Below are positions 1-7,413 of a stretch of 64,000 bases of DNA, one piece after another; within the stretch, counting starts at the first letter, position 1; the number at the start of each line of letters is the position of its first letter. The position numbers were made by a program, and so were the translations under genes. Origin of the DNA: Flavobacteriaceae bacterium Ap0902 (GTDB taxonomy: Bacteria > Bacteroidota > Bacteroidia > Flavobacteriales > Weeksellaceae); assembly GCA_009835005.1 (NCBI GenBank), contig WTFG01000006.1:1-64000 (forward strand), written 5' to 3'. The notes under the pieces are model-generated. The model saw only the letters and a list, made by a program, of their open reading frames with translations. It searched no databases and was not told the DNA's origin.

Positions 1-642
1 GTCAGTGTCGATAGGAATCCACTCAAAATCATCTAAATAAATTGCAGTGTGCCACGTTTCTATCTCAAAACGTAATGCGAAATATTCCCCAGAATTATTA
101 GGGCCTACTGGTGTTGTATATAACTCATACTCCTCTGGATTTGTAACTTGTGGGGAACCGAAGCTTACAAAAGTACTAACATCCGAATTATCGGACATCG
201 TACCATACTCAAAATTAATAGCAGATCCATCTGATCCTGCTCCACGAACATAAAATTGTCCCTGATACAAGTTATTTATGGTGCTCAAATTCGGAGTAAT
301 AAAGTAACCAAACCCATTAGCAGTAAAAAGCGTATATCCGAGTACATAATTAGATCCAGAATAAGCATTACCGTCAGAATTTCTTACCCCTGCTGCTACA
401 AAAGAACCGGCGGATGTCCAACAAGTAGGCATATCTTCACCTGCACCAGCAACATAGCTTTCAAAATCATCGCGAATGGTTTCTATCGCAGTATCGCAAG
501 TAACTCTATTAAAGATTGAGTTGTTAGAATTTTTAGCAATAGCATTTTGTTCTATAAGTAAATCAGGACTAAGGTTGAGTTCCTGAGAAAACATTATTCC
601 GCTTATAAGCGGAATAAATAAAATGAGATAGTTGTTCTTCAT
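1..642 (-). CDS. Secreted choice-of-anchor J / adhesin-like protein (partial, C-terminus outside window)
   Basis: The reverse strand is open from an ATG at 642 to the window edge, 214 codons with no stop, so this is the N-terminal part of a longer protein. It begins MKNNYLILFIPLISGIMFSQ, a signal peptide ending before ELNLSP. From about residue 55 the sequence (DDFESY, then MPTCWTSAG, then YLDDFEWIP near the edge) resembles the beta-sandwich of choice-of-anchor J / cleaved-adhesin domains found in T9SS-exported Flavobacteriia proteins. Export by T9SS is inferred; the C-terminal sorting domain would lie outside the window. Function is unknown, perhaps surface adhesion or part of a secreted enzyme. 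Confidence 0.75.
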   Translation of the reverse strand, partial: MKNNYLILFIPLISGIMFSQELNLSPDLLIEQNAIAKNSNNSIFNRVTCDTAIETIRDDFESYVAGAGEDMPTCWTSAGSFVAAGVRNSDGNAYSGSNYVLGYTLFTANGFGYFITPNLSTINNLYQGQFYVRGAGSDGSAINFEYGTMSDNSDVSTFVSFGSPQVTNPEEYELYTTPVGPNNSGEYFALRFEIETWHTAIYLDDFEWIPIDTD

Positions 643-671
643 ATTATCATTTTTAATTGGTTATGAAGTTC

Positions 672-679
672 CAAATATA
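672..679 (-). promoter_or_regulatory. Candidate Bacteroidota -7 element for the secreted protein
   Basis: Reading the minus strand, TATATTTG fits the Bacteroidota -7 consensus TAnnTTTG and lies 29 bases upstream of the ATG at 642. No clear -33 TTG is present, so this is a single-motif call. Confidence 0.4.
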
Positions 680-741
680 TGGGCTTATTTTTATTTATTA
701 TAAATAAAATTAAGTTATTTAAGGTTTGTTAAATTTATTAC

Positions 742-1190
742 TTGAATCTAAAAAATTATAATATGCCATTTATTTTTTTGACTGCACATTCACAACCATA
801 TTTGATAGATGAATTATTAACATACAATCTGGCTGGCTATCTGTCTAAACCTGTTAATAAACCAGATTTATATGCTGTCATGCGTTTAGCTTTTGCTAAG
901 CAAAAAGTAAATTCATTCTTGATTCAGATCATGATTGGCAAGAAATCTCATAGATTAGATTTTAGCAAAGTTTTATATGTAGAGGTTGAACATATTTATT
1001 CTCATATTTATTTAGAAGCTGGGAATGATTTGCTTAGGATATCATTAAGTAATTTAGTGGATCAGTCACAAGGTCAATGCGTAGAATAAACAGAAAAATT
1101 GCTGTAAATAAAAGATTCATTAAAAGCGAAACATCCAAGGAAGTAATTCTTGTAAATAATCTATCCTTTGGAGTTTCTAAAAAGTACTAG
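742..1190 (+). pseudogene. Remnant of a LytTR-type response regulator (frameshifted, N-terminus missing)
   Basis: The first frame (742-1089) reads NMPFIFLTAHSQ then LAGYLSKPVNKPDL, which is the second half of a CheY-like receiver (the beta4 T and the beta5 K of the KP pair), followed by HRLDFSKVLYVEVEHIYSHI, the start of a LytTR DNA-binding domain. The frame then ends at a stop, but the domain's C-terminal part continues in another frame from about 1077 (RINRKIAVNKRFIKS, ending SKKY at 1187 before a TAG). The receiver's phosphoacceptor Asp and N-terminal half are absent, and no ATG fits. This is a decaying gene, not a working regulator. The gene before it is divergent and no histidine kinase is nearby. 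Confidence 0.8.
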
Positions 1191-1258
1191 AAAATAGGAT
1201 AAATAAGCATATATCCAAAGTTTCAAATGTATATAATGGGTTGTAATTATATAATATC

Positions 1259-1293
1259 AAAAAACCCTCTCAATCAATTGATTAAGAGGGTTT
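1259..1293 (-). terminator. Intrinsic terminator of the tRNA operon
   Basis: On the minus strand, just after tRNA-Leu, AAACCCTCT pairs with an AGAGGGTTT-type arm across a short AT-rich loop and is followed by a run of six T. Confidence 0.8.
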
Positions 1294-1297
1294 GTAG

Positions 1298-1381
1298 TAC
1301 CCGGGGCGGGACTTGAACCCGCACGCTCTAATGAGCACAGGATTTTAAGTCCTGCGTGTCTACCAATTCCACCACCTGGGC
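1298..1381 (-). tRNA. tRNA-Leu (anticodon UAA)
   Basis: An 84-nt class II tRNA without encoded CCA. The anticodon stem CAGGA/TCCTG encloses loop CTTAAAA, giving anticodon TAA. There is a long variable arm (TGCTCATTAGAGCGT) and a T arm GCGGG-TTCAAGT-CCCGC. The acceptor stem GCCCAGG/CCCGGGT has a G-U first pair and an A-C mismatch at the fifth pair, which is unusual for an otherwise perfect tRNA. It is cotranscribed with tRNA-Gly upstream. Confidence 0.95.
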
Positions 1382-1414
1382 GCCTTAGATAGGCTAATAT
1401 AATTTCAATTATTG

Positions 1415-1487
1415 AGCGAAAAACGGGGCTCGAACCCGCGACCTCAACCTTGGCAAGGTTGCGCTCTACCAGCTGAGCTATTTTCGC
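1415..1487 (-). tRNA. tRNA-Gly (anticodon GCC)
   Basis: A 73-nt tRNA without encoded CCA. Acceptor GCGAAAA/TTTTCGC, D arm GCTC...GAGC, anticodon stem CAACC/GGTTG around loop TTGCCAA (anticodon GCC), and T arm GCGGG-TTCGAGC-CCCGT are all seen. It is the first gene of the tRNA pair, with tRNA-Leu 33 bases downstream. Confidence 0.96.
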
Positions 1488-1516
1488 ATAACCAACCTTA
1501 TTTCTTAATTGGATGG

Positions 1517-1547
1517 CAAATATAAAATCAAATTATTTAATAGACAA
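1517..1547 (-). promoter_or_regulatory. Promoter of the tRNA-Gly/tRNA-Leu operon
   Basis: The minus strand carries TTG, a 20-base spacer and TATATTTG, a good match to the Bacteroidota -33/-7 arrangement. The -7 element lies 29 bases before the first base of tRNA-Gly. Confidence 0.65.
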
Positions 1548-1559
1548 ATTAATTATAAA

Positions 1560-2849
1560 TTAAATCATCTTTAAAAAGTTAACTTCCTTAGCGTCAAGAA
1601 TTCTATAGTCTCCTCTTTTTAAAGTTTTCTTAGTGAGTCCAGCAAATTCTACTCTATCCAAAGCCATTACCTTGTATCCTAATTTTTCAAATATCCTGCG
1701 AACCACCCTGTTCCATCCTATATGTATTTCCACGCCAATTTCATTGTGTCCTTTTCCTTGGATATAAGATATCTTGTCTACTTTGGCTACGCCTTCTTGC
1801 ATAGGAATACCATTTCTAATTTTCTCCATGTCATCTCCATATAAATCATTATCTAGGATTACATGATAGATTTTTTTAACTCCATGGCTTGGATGCGTTA
1901 GTTTTTTGGCCATATGGCCGTCATTGGTGAATAATAATACACCTGTAGTTTGTCTATCCAAACGGCCAACTGGGAATAACCTAGCGGTAGTTGCACCTGC
2001 GACTAAGTCCATCACTGTTTTTCTATCTCGCTCATCATGCGTGGTTGTAATGAATCCTTTTGGTTTATTGAGCAAAAGATAAGTTTTCTTTTCTGGAGAA
2101 ATTCTTTCGCCATCAAATCTCACATCATCTTCTGGCTTTACTTTGTATCCCATTTCTGTAATGGTAACTCCATTTACCTCAACTACACCCGTTCTAATAT
2201 ACTCATCCGCTTGTCGTCTACTGCATATTCCAGCATTCGCCACATACTTATTTAGACGGATTAGTCCATCATTTTCTTTGATGACTTCTGGTTTTCTAGT
2301 TTTTGGCTGGTATCTTTTAAAGTCTCTTCTCGTTTCTCTGGCTAGTTTACCATCCTGTTTAATACCGCTTCCTCTGGTTGATCTATCTCCACCAAAAGGT
2401 CTATCTTCTTTCTTAATTCTAGATTCTCTGTCTGGTCTATCGCCTCCAGAAGGTCTTCTATCACTAGACTCTCTTCTTTTACTGTTAAAAGGTCTTTCTT
2501 CTCTGCTTGTTCTAGAACCTCTGTCTGGTCTATCGCCTCTAGAAGGTTTTCTATCACTAGACTCTCTTCTTTTGCTGCTGAAAGGTCTTTCTTCTCTGCT
2601 TGTTCTAGAACCTCTGTTTGGTCTATCACCTCTAGAAGGTTTTCTATCACTAGAATCTCTTCTTTTGCTGTTAAATGGTCTACCCTCACGGTTTGGTCTC
2701 TCCTCTCTTCCAGATTTATTGTCTCTTCTAGATCTGTCATTAGACCTAGACCTTCTACCTCCAGAAGATCTTCTACCCTGTGAGGAGTTATCAGCATCTG
2801 ATCTATTGGTTTTATTATCTTGGTTAAAACTAGGATTCTTTTTCCTCAT
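1560..2849 (-). CDS. RsuA/RluB-family rRNA pseudouridine synthase with long basic repeat N-terminus
   Basis: 429 aa. Residues about 196-250 form an S4 RNA-binding domain (IRLNKYVANAG, SRRQADEYI), and the rest is a TruB/RsuA-type catalytic domain with GRLDRQTTG, where D298 is the expected catalytic Asp. This family converts a uridine of 16S or 23S rRNA to pseudouridine; the exact site cannot be told from sequence, but RluB is the usual annotation. Residues 1-195 are a disordered Arg/Ser/Gly/Asp-rich tail containing three near-perfect 31-residue tandem repeats. Such tails are known on flavobacterial members and probably bind RNA. It follows the mevalonate kinase and UbiA genes on the same strand, 50 bases after UbiA. 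Confidence 0.93.
   Translation of the reverse strand: MRKKNPSFNQDNKTNRSDADNSSQGRRSSGGRRSRSNDRSRRDNKSGREERPNREGRPFNSKRRDSSDRKPSRGDRPNRGSRTSREERPFSSKRRESSDRKPSRGDRPDRGSRTSREERPFNSKRRESSDRRPSGGDRPDRESRIKKEDRPFGGDRSTRGSGIKQDGKLARETRRDFKRYQPKTRKPEVIKENDGLIRLNKYVANAGICSRRQADEYIRTGVVEVNGVTITEMGYKVKPEDDVRFDGERISPEKKTYLLLNKPKGFITTTHDERDRKTVMDLVAGATTARLFPVGRLDRQTTGVLLFTNDGHMAKKLTHPSHGVKKIYHVILDNDLYGDDMEKIRNGIPMQEGVAKVDKISYIQGKGHNEIGVEIHIGWNRVVRRIFEKLGYKVMALDRVEFAGLTKKTLKRGDYRILDAKEVNFLKMI
2403..2681 (-). repeat. Three tandem 93-bp repeats inside the pseudouridine synthase gene
   Basis: Three consecutive 93-bp units (2681-2589, 2588-2496, 2495-2403) each encode 31 residues of the form RPFxSKRRxSSDRxPSxGDR followed by PxRxSRxxxE. 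A degenerate fourth unit starts just before 2403. Near-identity of the units at DNA level points to recent duplication or ongoing slippage. Confidence 0.9.
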
Positions 2850-2899
2850 AATTGTAAATTAATATATTTGGCCATAAGCCAATAAAAATTTGATCCGCA

Positions 2900-3820
2900 T
2901 TAATTATTAAGCGGAAAGAATTTTTGCAAATCTAAGGGATTTATCTTAATCCACGCAATACTTAACACCCCAACCCCCAATATGAACTTTAATAAGAGGT
3001 ATATAAAGTTATATTGCCACTTGGCTTTAAATCTCCAAATTAGGACTAGAATCAGAATTATAAGGACAGACACGAATGTGAAGTATAACCCCATGTGACC
3101 TACCTCATTAAAAGTGGTCATGATTCTGGTCCAGATAAAACTCAGTCCAAGAATAAAGGATATAAACCATTTAGTTTTATAAATGCCAAATGTCACGGGT
3201 AAGGTTTGGTAATTATAGATTAAATCCCCTTGATAGGTGGTTAAATCTTTAACAATATCCATACTTAATAATAAAAGACCTAGGTATATGCCATGATAAA
3301 AAATGATAGGAGAATAATTATTATAAAATAATAACAATGCCAAAAAAGGCATCATAGACAGAACCACATAAAAGATATTATGAATTAAAGTAATTTTACT
3401 GATTTTATGGCTATAAAACCAAACCATAAAATTATATATAATGAAAAAAAAACCCACACGCCAAGAAGCCAAAAAGGCAGTTATTAACGCAATAGAACAA
3501 AATATAAGATAAACTGTTAATTTAAAGTTTTGATTGATAAATCTACTGATATAAGTAGGCAGAGGCCTGCTAATGGCATCCTTGTCTAAATCATAGAAAT
3601 TATTAATGATGAACCCACCAGATATGGTGAAAGCAGATGCCAGCACGATTAGATGCAATTCTACCTTTTCAAAAAAATGAAACAAGGTGGTGTCTTTGGA
3701 AAAGATGAAATATGCTGTAATATACATGGCAAAAATAAGAACAGCCACGTTATATCCTCTAATTACAGTAAATAATGCAAATAATTTATAAAATGATTGC
3801 TTGGTTCTATTTGGTTTCAT
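2900..3820 (-). CDS. UbiA-family prenyltransferase (geranylgeranylglycerol-phosphate geranylgeranyltransferase-like)
   Basis: 306 aa integral membrane protein with about eight or nine hydrophobic segments. The first Asp-rich motif reads NNFYDLDKD and the second DIVKDLTTYQGD, the two magnesium-diphosphate binding sites of UbiA prenyltransferases. Flavobacteriia members are usually annotated as geranylgeranylglycerol-phosphate geranylgeranyltransferase, but the acceptor cannot be read from the sequence; quinone or another lipid is possible. Its start ATG lies directly against the stop of the mevalonate kinase gene with no gap, so the two are probably translated from one mRNA and linked through isoprenoid supply. 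Confidence 0.85.
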   Translation of the reverse strand: MKPNRTKQSFYKLFALFTVIRGYNVAVLIFAMYITAYFIFSKDTTLFHFFEKVELHLIVLASAFTISGGFIINNFYDLDKDAISRPLPTYISRFINQNFKLTVYLIFCSIALITAFLASWRVGFFFIIYNFMVWFYSHKISKITLIHNIFYVVLSMMPFLALLLFYNNYSPIIFYHGIYLGLLLLSMDIVKDLTTYQGDLIYNYQTLPVTFGIYKTKWFISFILGLSFIWTRIMTTFNEVGHMGLYFTFVSVLIILILVLIWRFKAKWQYNFIYLLLKFILGVGVLSIAWIKINPLDLQKFFPLNN

Positions 3821-4732
3821 TTAAAATCGGTAAACCGGTTTCAATTGAAAATCTGGCAATGCTGTTTTAGCTTTTTCAAAATCTTGGGTAAAGCCTAAAA
3901 CATATCCACCACCACCAGAACCACAAAGTTTTAAGTAATAGTCATTGGTCTGTATACCATTTTCCCAGGCTTGTAGCAATCTTTGAGGAATCATGGGTTT
4001 AAAATTTACAAATGCCCAACGAGATAAATCTTTTAAATTGGTGAATAAAGGTTCTGTATTGCCTTTTACAAAGGCATCTATACAAGCATCATTATATTTA
4101 GTAAACTCCCTGTGCAAAGTTTTTCTAAAGCCCTCATGTTTCATTTTTTCAAAAAACATTTGTACCATAGGTCCTGTTTTACCAGGCGTTCCACTGTTGA
4201 TTAAGAACACTGCACCTTTCCCCTCTTTTTCATGAGGTAAACCAACGGTGTCTATATCATTTTTTGAATTTATTAGGAGTGGAATATTGAGGTAGCAAAT
4301 TAACGGATCAATGCCAGAACTTGTCCCATGAAAATAGGATTCCATCTCGCCAAAAGTCTTCTTTAATTCAGAAATTTGATTTTTTTCTAATTTATTTTTA
4401 GATATTGGATTGATAGCATATTTATCATAAATAGCGGCTACCAATGCACCAGAGCTTCCTACACCATAACCCTGTGGGATGTCAGAATCAAAGTACATGT
4501 GGTTTTCTAAATCATGAAATAATCTTTCTGTATCAAACTGATCTGGCATATTGGTTTGCAGATGCTTAGCAAAAGATAAGAGACTCTCTGTGGATTCTCT
4601 AAAAGACTTATCATCATCAAATTTCAATGTGCCCTTATAGAAATTTAAAGGAACCGTTAATCCTTTGGCATTTTCTATAATGCCATATTCTCCAAACAGA
4701 AGTATTTTTGCGAAAAACGAAGGTTCTTTCAT
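3821..4732 (-). CDS. GHMP kinase, mevalonate kinase-like
   Basis: 303 aa cytoplasmic kinase. The start KILLFGEYGII matches the N-terminal motif of mevalonate kinases and PQGYGVGSSGAL (residues 86-97) is the GHMP phosphate-binding loop; GTSSGIDPLI follows, and the C-terminal CGSGGGGYVLG is motif 3. Mevalonate kinases phosphorylate mevalonate on the way to isopentenyl diphosphate, and Flavobacteriia use the mevalonate route. A phosphomevalonate kinase role is less likely given the motifs. It heads the minus-strand set with UbiA and the pseudouridine synthase; diphosphomevalonate decarboxylase, often adjacent in relatives, is not in this window. Confidence 0.85.
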   Translation of the reverse strand: MKEPSFFAKILLFGEYGIIENAKGLTVPLNFYKGTLKFDDDKSFRESTESLLSFAKHLQTNMPDQFDTERLFHDLENHMYFDSDIPQGYGVGSSGALVAAIYDKYAINPISKNKLEKNQISELKKTFGEMESYFHGTSSGIDPLICYLNIPLLINSKNDIDTVGLPHEKEGKGAVFLINSGTPGKTGPMVQMFFEKMKHEGFRKTLHREFTKYNDACIDAFVKGNTEPLFTNLKDLSRWAFVNFKPMIPQRLLQAWENGIQTNDYYLKLCGSGGGGYVLGFTQDFEKAKTALPDFQLKPVYRF

Positions 4733-4757
4733 ATACCTATTTTATAGTAGGGTTGTA

Positions 4758-4765
4758 CAAATTTA
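4758..4765 (-). promoter_or_regulatory. Candidate -7 element upstream of mevalonate kinase
   Basis: Minus-strand TAAATTTG fits TAnnTTTG and lies 25 bases before the ATG at 4732. No convincing -33 TTG is present. Confidence 0.45.
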
Positions 4766-4829
4766 TGAAATATTTATCATTTACCATGCCATTATATTCT
4801 CTAAAGTATTCGTTATATTAGCAACTTAT

Positions 4830-5486
4830 ATGTTAATACAAGATTTAATAACGGCAGAATTTGCCCCCGTAACATTACAGTCTAGCGTTCAAGACGCTTT
4901 GGATATTGTAGATGGATTTAAGATTTCTCATATTCCAGTGTTTGAAGGTTTAACTTTCATTGGGAATATGTCTGATCTTAATTTGAAAGAACGTCCTTTA
5001 GAGGAAACATTGTCAGATAATAAAATGAATGTAGAGAAGTTCTTTCTAAATGAGAATAATACTATTTTTGATGCAGTTAGAATTTTTTATAGAAATGAAT
5101 CTAATCTTATTCCTGTTCTAGATGATCATGATAAATATTTGGGCTACATAACGGCAGATGAAATCATGGGAGAACTTTCCCGTATGCCGTTTTTATCTGA
5201 GCTAAGTGCTATGATTACCGTGAAAGTGCCTACAAAACAATTTTCTATGAGCGAGGTTGCTAAAATTGTTGAATCCAATAATGGTAGAATTTTAGGATGT
5301 TTTATTTCTGGTTTCTCAGATGATATGACGGAGATAACTGTGAGATTCAACGCGGAAAGTTTAAGTTCTGTGGTCGCTACTTTTGAAAGGTTTGGGTATT
5401 TAATTAAATATCAATTCTTTAATGATGATAAAGCGGATTTGTTACAAGATAGATTTAAACAATTAATTAAATTTATAGATGTCTAG
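4830..5486 (+). CDS. CBS-domain protein
   Basis: 218 aa from the ATG at 4830 (MLIQDLITAEFAPV). The reading frame is open further upstream, but that part would overlap the divergent mevalonate kinase gene and lacks similarity to the family. Residues 1-55 and about 65-125 form a CBS pair (SHIPVFEG, NLIPVLDDHDKYLGYI), and residues 130-205 look like an ACT-like domain (TVKVPTKQFSMSEV). CBS pairs bind adenine nucleotides or their derivatives. The stop overlaps the start of NAD kinase by 8 bases, a conserved flavobacterial order. A role in sensing nucleotides for NAD kinase is only a guess. Confidence 0.85.
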   Translation: MLIQDLITAEFAPVTLQSSVQDALDIVDGFKISHIPVFEGLTFIGNMSDLNLKERPLEETLSDNKMNVEKFFLNENNTIFDAVRIFYRNESNLIPVLDDHDKYLGYITADEIMGELSRMPFLSELSAMITVKVPTKQFSMSEVAKIVESNNGRILGCFISGFSDDMTEITVRFNAESLSSVVATFERFGYLIKYQFFNDDKADLLQDRFKQLIKFIDV

Positions 5487-6366
5487 TAAAAAGGTGGCCA
5501 TATATGGGCTTAAATCTACAGAGGCGCTAGGGGATTTTATACCTCGTTTTTTCCATAGATTAGAACAGTGGGGTGTAAGTTACCAAATAGAGAAAGATTT
5601 TGTACAAGTTTTAAAGGGTGTACAGGGGGTTGATTTGGAGAAGGTTTCCGTATTTTCTAGCCAAAGTGATCTTTGGGAAGATTTAGATTTGTTTTTCACT
5701 TTTGGGGGAGATGGGACTATTCTCTCCGCTGTAACTGTTTTGCAGGATAGGTCAGTGCCTATTGTGGGGGTAAATACAGGAAGATTAGGCTATTTAGCAG
5801 GTATTAATAAAAAGGAATTACTTCCTAATTTAGAAGATATTATTCAGAAAGATTTCAAAGTTAGTGAAAGATGTTTGCTGGATATTTCTACACCAGGATA
5901 TCATTTAAATTTCCCTTTTGCTTTGAACGAGATCACCGTAATGCGCAAAGAAACCACCAGTATGATCACCATAGATGCATATATTGGAGAGCAAATCATC
6001 AATTCGTTTTGGTGTGATGGTTTAATTATATCCACTCCTACAGGGTCTACTGGGTATTCTTTAAGTTGTAATGGGCCTATTATTTCTCCAGAGACAGAAA
6101 ACTTCGTTATAACTCCTATTGCTCCACATAACTTGAATGTTCGTCCATTGGTTATTTCCAATAAAGAAGAAATCAGGTTGAAGGTTCATAGCAGGGTAGA
6201 GGAGTATTCCATGAGTTTGGACTCTAGACTAGAATCTTTGGGTACAGAACAAGAGATTTGGGTTAAAAAGGCAGATTTTAAAGTTAACATAGTTCAATTA
6301 AACCATAGCAATTATTTAGAAACCTTGAGAAAGAAATTATTCTGGGGGAAGGATAAGAGAAATTAA
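5479..6366 (+). CDS. nadK: NAD kinase
   Basis: 295 aa cytoplasmic enzyme making NADP from NAD and ATP. The diagnostic GGDGT (residues 76-80), VNTGRLGYLAG, LNEITVMR and PTGSTGYSLSCNGPI motifs are present in order, and length is normal for the family. It starts inside the end of the CBS-protein gene, so translation is probably coupled. The following gene has its own promoter about 75 bases after the stop. Confidence 0.96.
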   Translation: MSSKKVAIYGLKSTEALGDFIPRFFHRLEQWGVSYQIEKDFVQVLKGVQGVDLEKVSVFSSQSDLWEDLDLFFTFGGDGTILSAVTVLQDRSVPIVGVNTGRLGYLAGINKKELLPNLEDIIQKDFKVSERCLLDISTPGYHLNFPFALNEITVMRKETTSMITIDAYIGEQIINSFWCDGLIISTPTGSTGYSLSCNGPIISPETENFVITPIAPHNLNVRPLVISNKEEIRLKVHSRVEEYSMSLDSRLESLGTEQEIWVKKADFKVNIVQLNHSNYLETLRKKLFWGKDKRN

Positions 6367-6439
6367 ACACCATTAAGGCAATATGTATTTGATTTTCAAT
6401 AAAATTTGTTAAAGGTTCTATGTGACCGACATAAATCAT

Positions 6440-6447
6440 TATATTTG
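6440..6447 (+). promoter_or_regulatory. Candidate -7 element for the DUF6089-uppS-bamA-ompH operon
   Basis: TATATTTG, 72 bases before the ATG at 6520, fits TAnnTTTG; there is no clear -33 TTG. The five genes that follow are closely spaced and co-directional. Confidence 0.5.
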
Positions 6448-6519
6448 CCGCTACAAAATTAAAAACCGTAACAACAAATTACCCCTTTGTCTCGTTAAAC
6501 AAGGAATAGTTGTAATCAT

Positions 6520-7404
6520 ATGAAGCATTATATCACATTCTTATTACTGAGTTTAGCACTATTTCAACTGCAAGGGCAGAAGCATGAAGTGGGTGTTTTT
6601 TTAGGGTCATCCAACGGGATAACAGATATTGGAGGTACGGAATATGTGAGACCATTCCCTAAGGAAGATGGTACGACAGAGTTTCCTGCATTGCCCATCA
6701 ATGTTGGGTTGCTATATAGATTTAATTTAAATCCGCAGCAATCACTTAGGTTTAACCTTCATCATACGTTTTTTAATGATCATGATGGAATTGCCAAGGA
6801 GGAATATAGAAGAAGAAGGTGGGTGAGATATGGACAAAGAGTTTCAGAAGCTTCCATCGTTTTCGAATATAACTTTTTCCCTATTAATTCTATTCAGCGC
6901 AGGGCGCATTCCCCTTATATTTTTGCTGGTTTTGGCGCGTTTGCTTTTAACAAACCAAAATATACCGCCGTGCACGTTGTCAATGAACCTAATAAAAGTG
7001 GAGACATTATAAATCCCACTAATTTAGGTGATACTTTTAGCACCAGTTTAATCAAAGATAATGAACTTGAATTTTCCTATACCATTCCTTTTGGCGCGGG
7101 GTACAAGTATAAATTTAGTTATAATTGGATAGCATCTATAGAGCTGGGATTTAGACCAACTTTCATAGATAATTTGGATATGGCAGATGTTAGTATAAAT
7201 AATTTTGAATTTAGGACAGCACCTGACTTTTATGATAGTTATGATGAAAGTATTTATGGAGATGTTGCAGAAGCAATAAGAGAAAGAGAAATAGAATTAA
7301 TAAATGAGCGTAATATAGGAGATCATTCCAATCATGATTGGTATGTATTCACGGGGGTAACCTTAACATACACATTTGGTCGTCCGCCGTGTTTCTGTGA
7401 TTAA
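6520..7404 (+). CDS. DUF6089-type outer-membrane beta-barrel protein
   Basis: 294 aa with a signal peptide (MKHYITFLLLSLALFQLQGQ). The mature part alternates polar and aromatic residues in strands such as GLLYRFNLNPQQSLRFNL and YSYIFAGFG-like segments, and ends in a strand (YTFGRPPCFCD), as expected of a small outer-membrane barrel. Flavobacteriia usually carry this DUF6089-type gene directly before uppS and bamA, as here. Its precise function is not known; the context suggests a part in outer-membrane assembly. The acidic stretch near residues 245-270 is variable-looking loop sequence. Confidence 0.8.
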   Translation: MKHYITFLLLSLALFQLQGQKHEVGVFLGSSNGITDIGGTEYVRPFPKEDGTTEFPALPINVGLLYRFNLNPQQSLRFNLHHTFFNDHDGIAKEEYRRRRWVRYGQRVSEASIVFEYNFFPINSIQRRAHSPYIFAGFGAFAFNKPKYTAVHVVNEPNKSGDIINPTNLGDTFSTSLIKDNELEFSYTIPFGAGYKYKFSYNWIASIELGFRPTFIDNLDMADVSINNFEFRTAPDFYDSYDESIYGDVAEAIREREIELINERNIGDHSNHDWYVFTGVTLTYTFGRPPCFCD

Positions 7405-7413
7405 AATTGAATT

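Noticed and set aside
47-519. Two plus-strand frames near the left edge
   Set aside because: They lie antisense to the signal-peptide-bearing partial gene on the minus strand, which is open to the window edge.
742-1089. Treating the LytTR fragment as a small intact gene
   Set aside because: There is no ATG, the N-terminal half of the receiver is missing and the C-terminal half of LytTR is in another frame.
2143-2862. A 239-codon plus-strand frame rich in Leu and Ser
   Set aside because: It is the antisense of the repetitive pseudouridine synthase N-terminus. The minus frame has a full protein family match, and the plus frame is an effect of the repeat composition.
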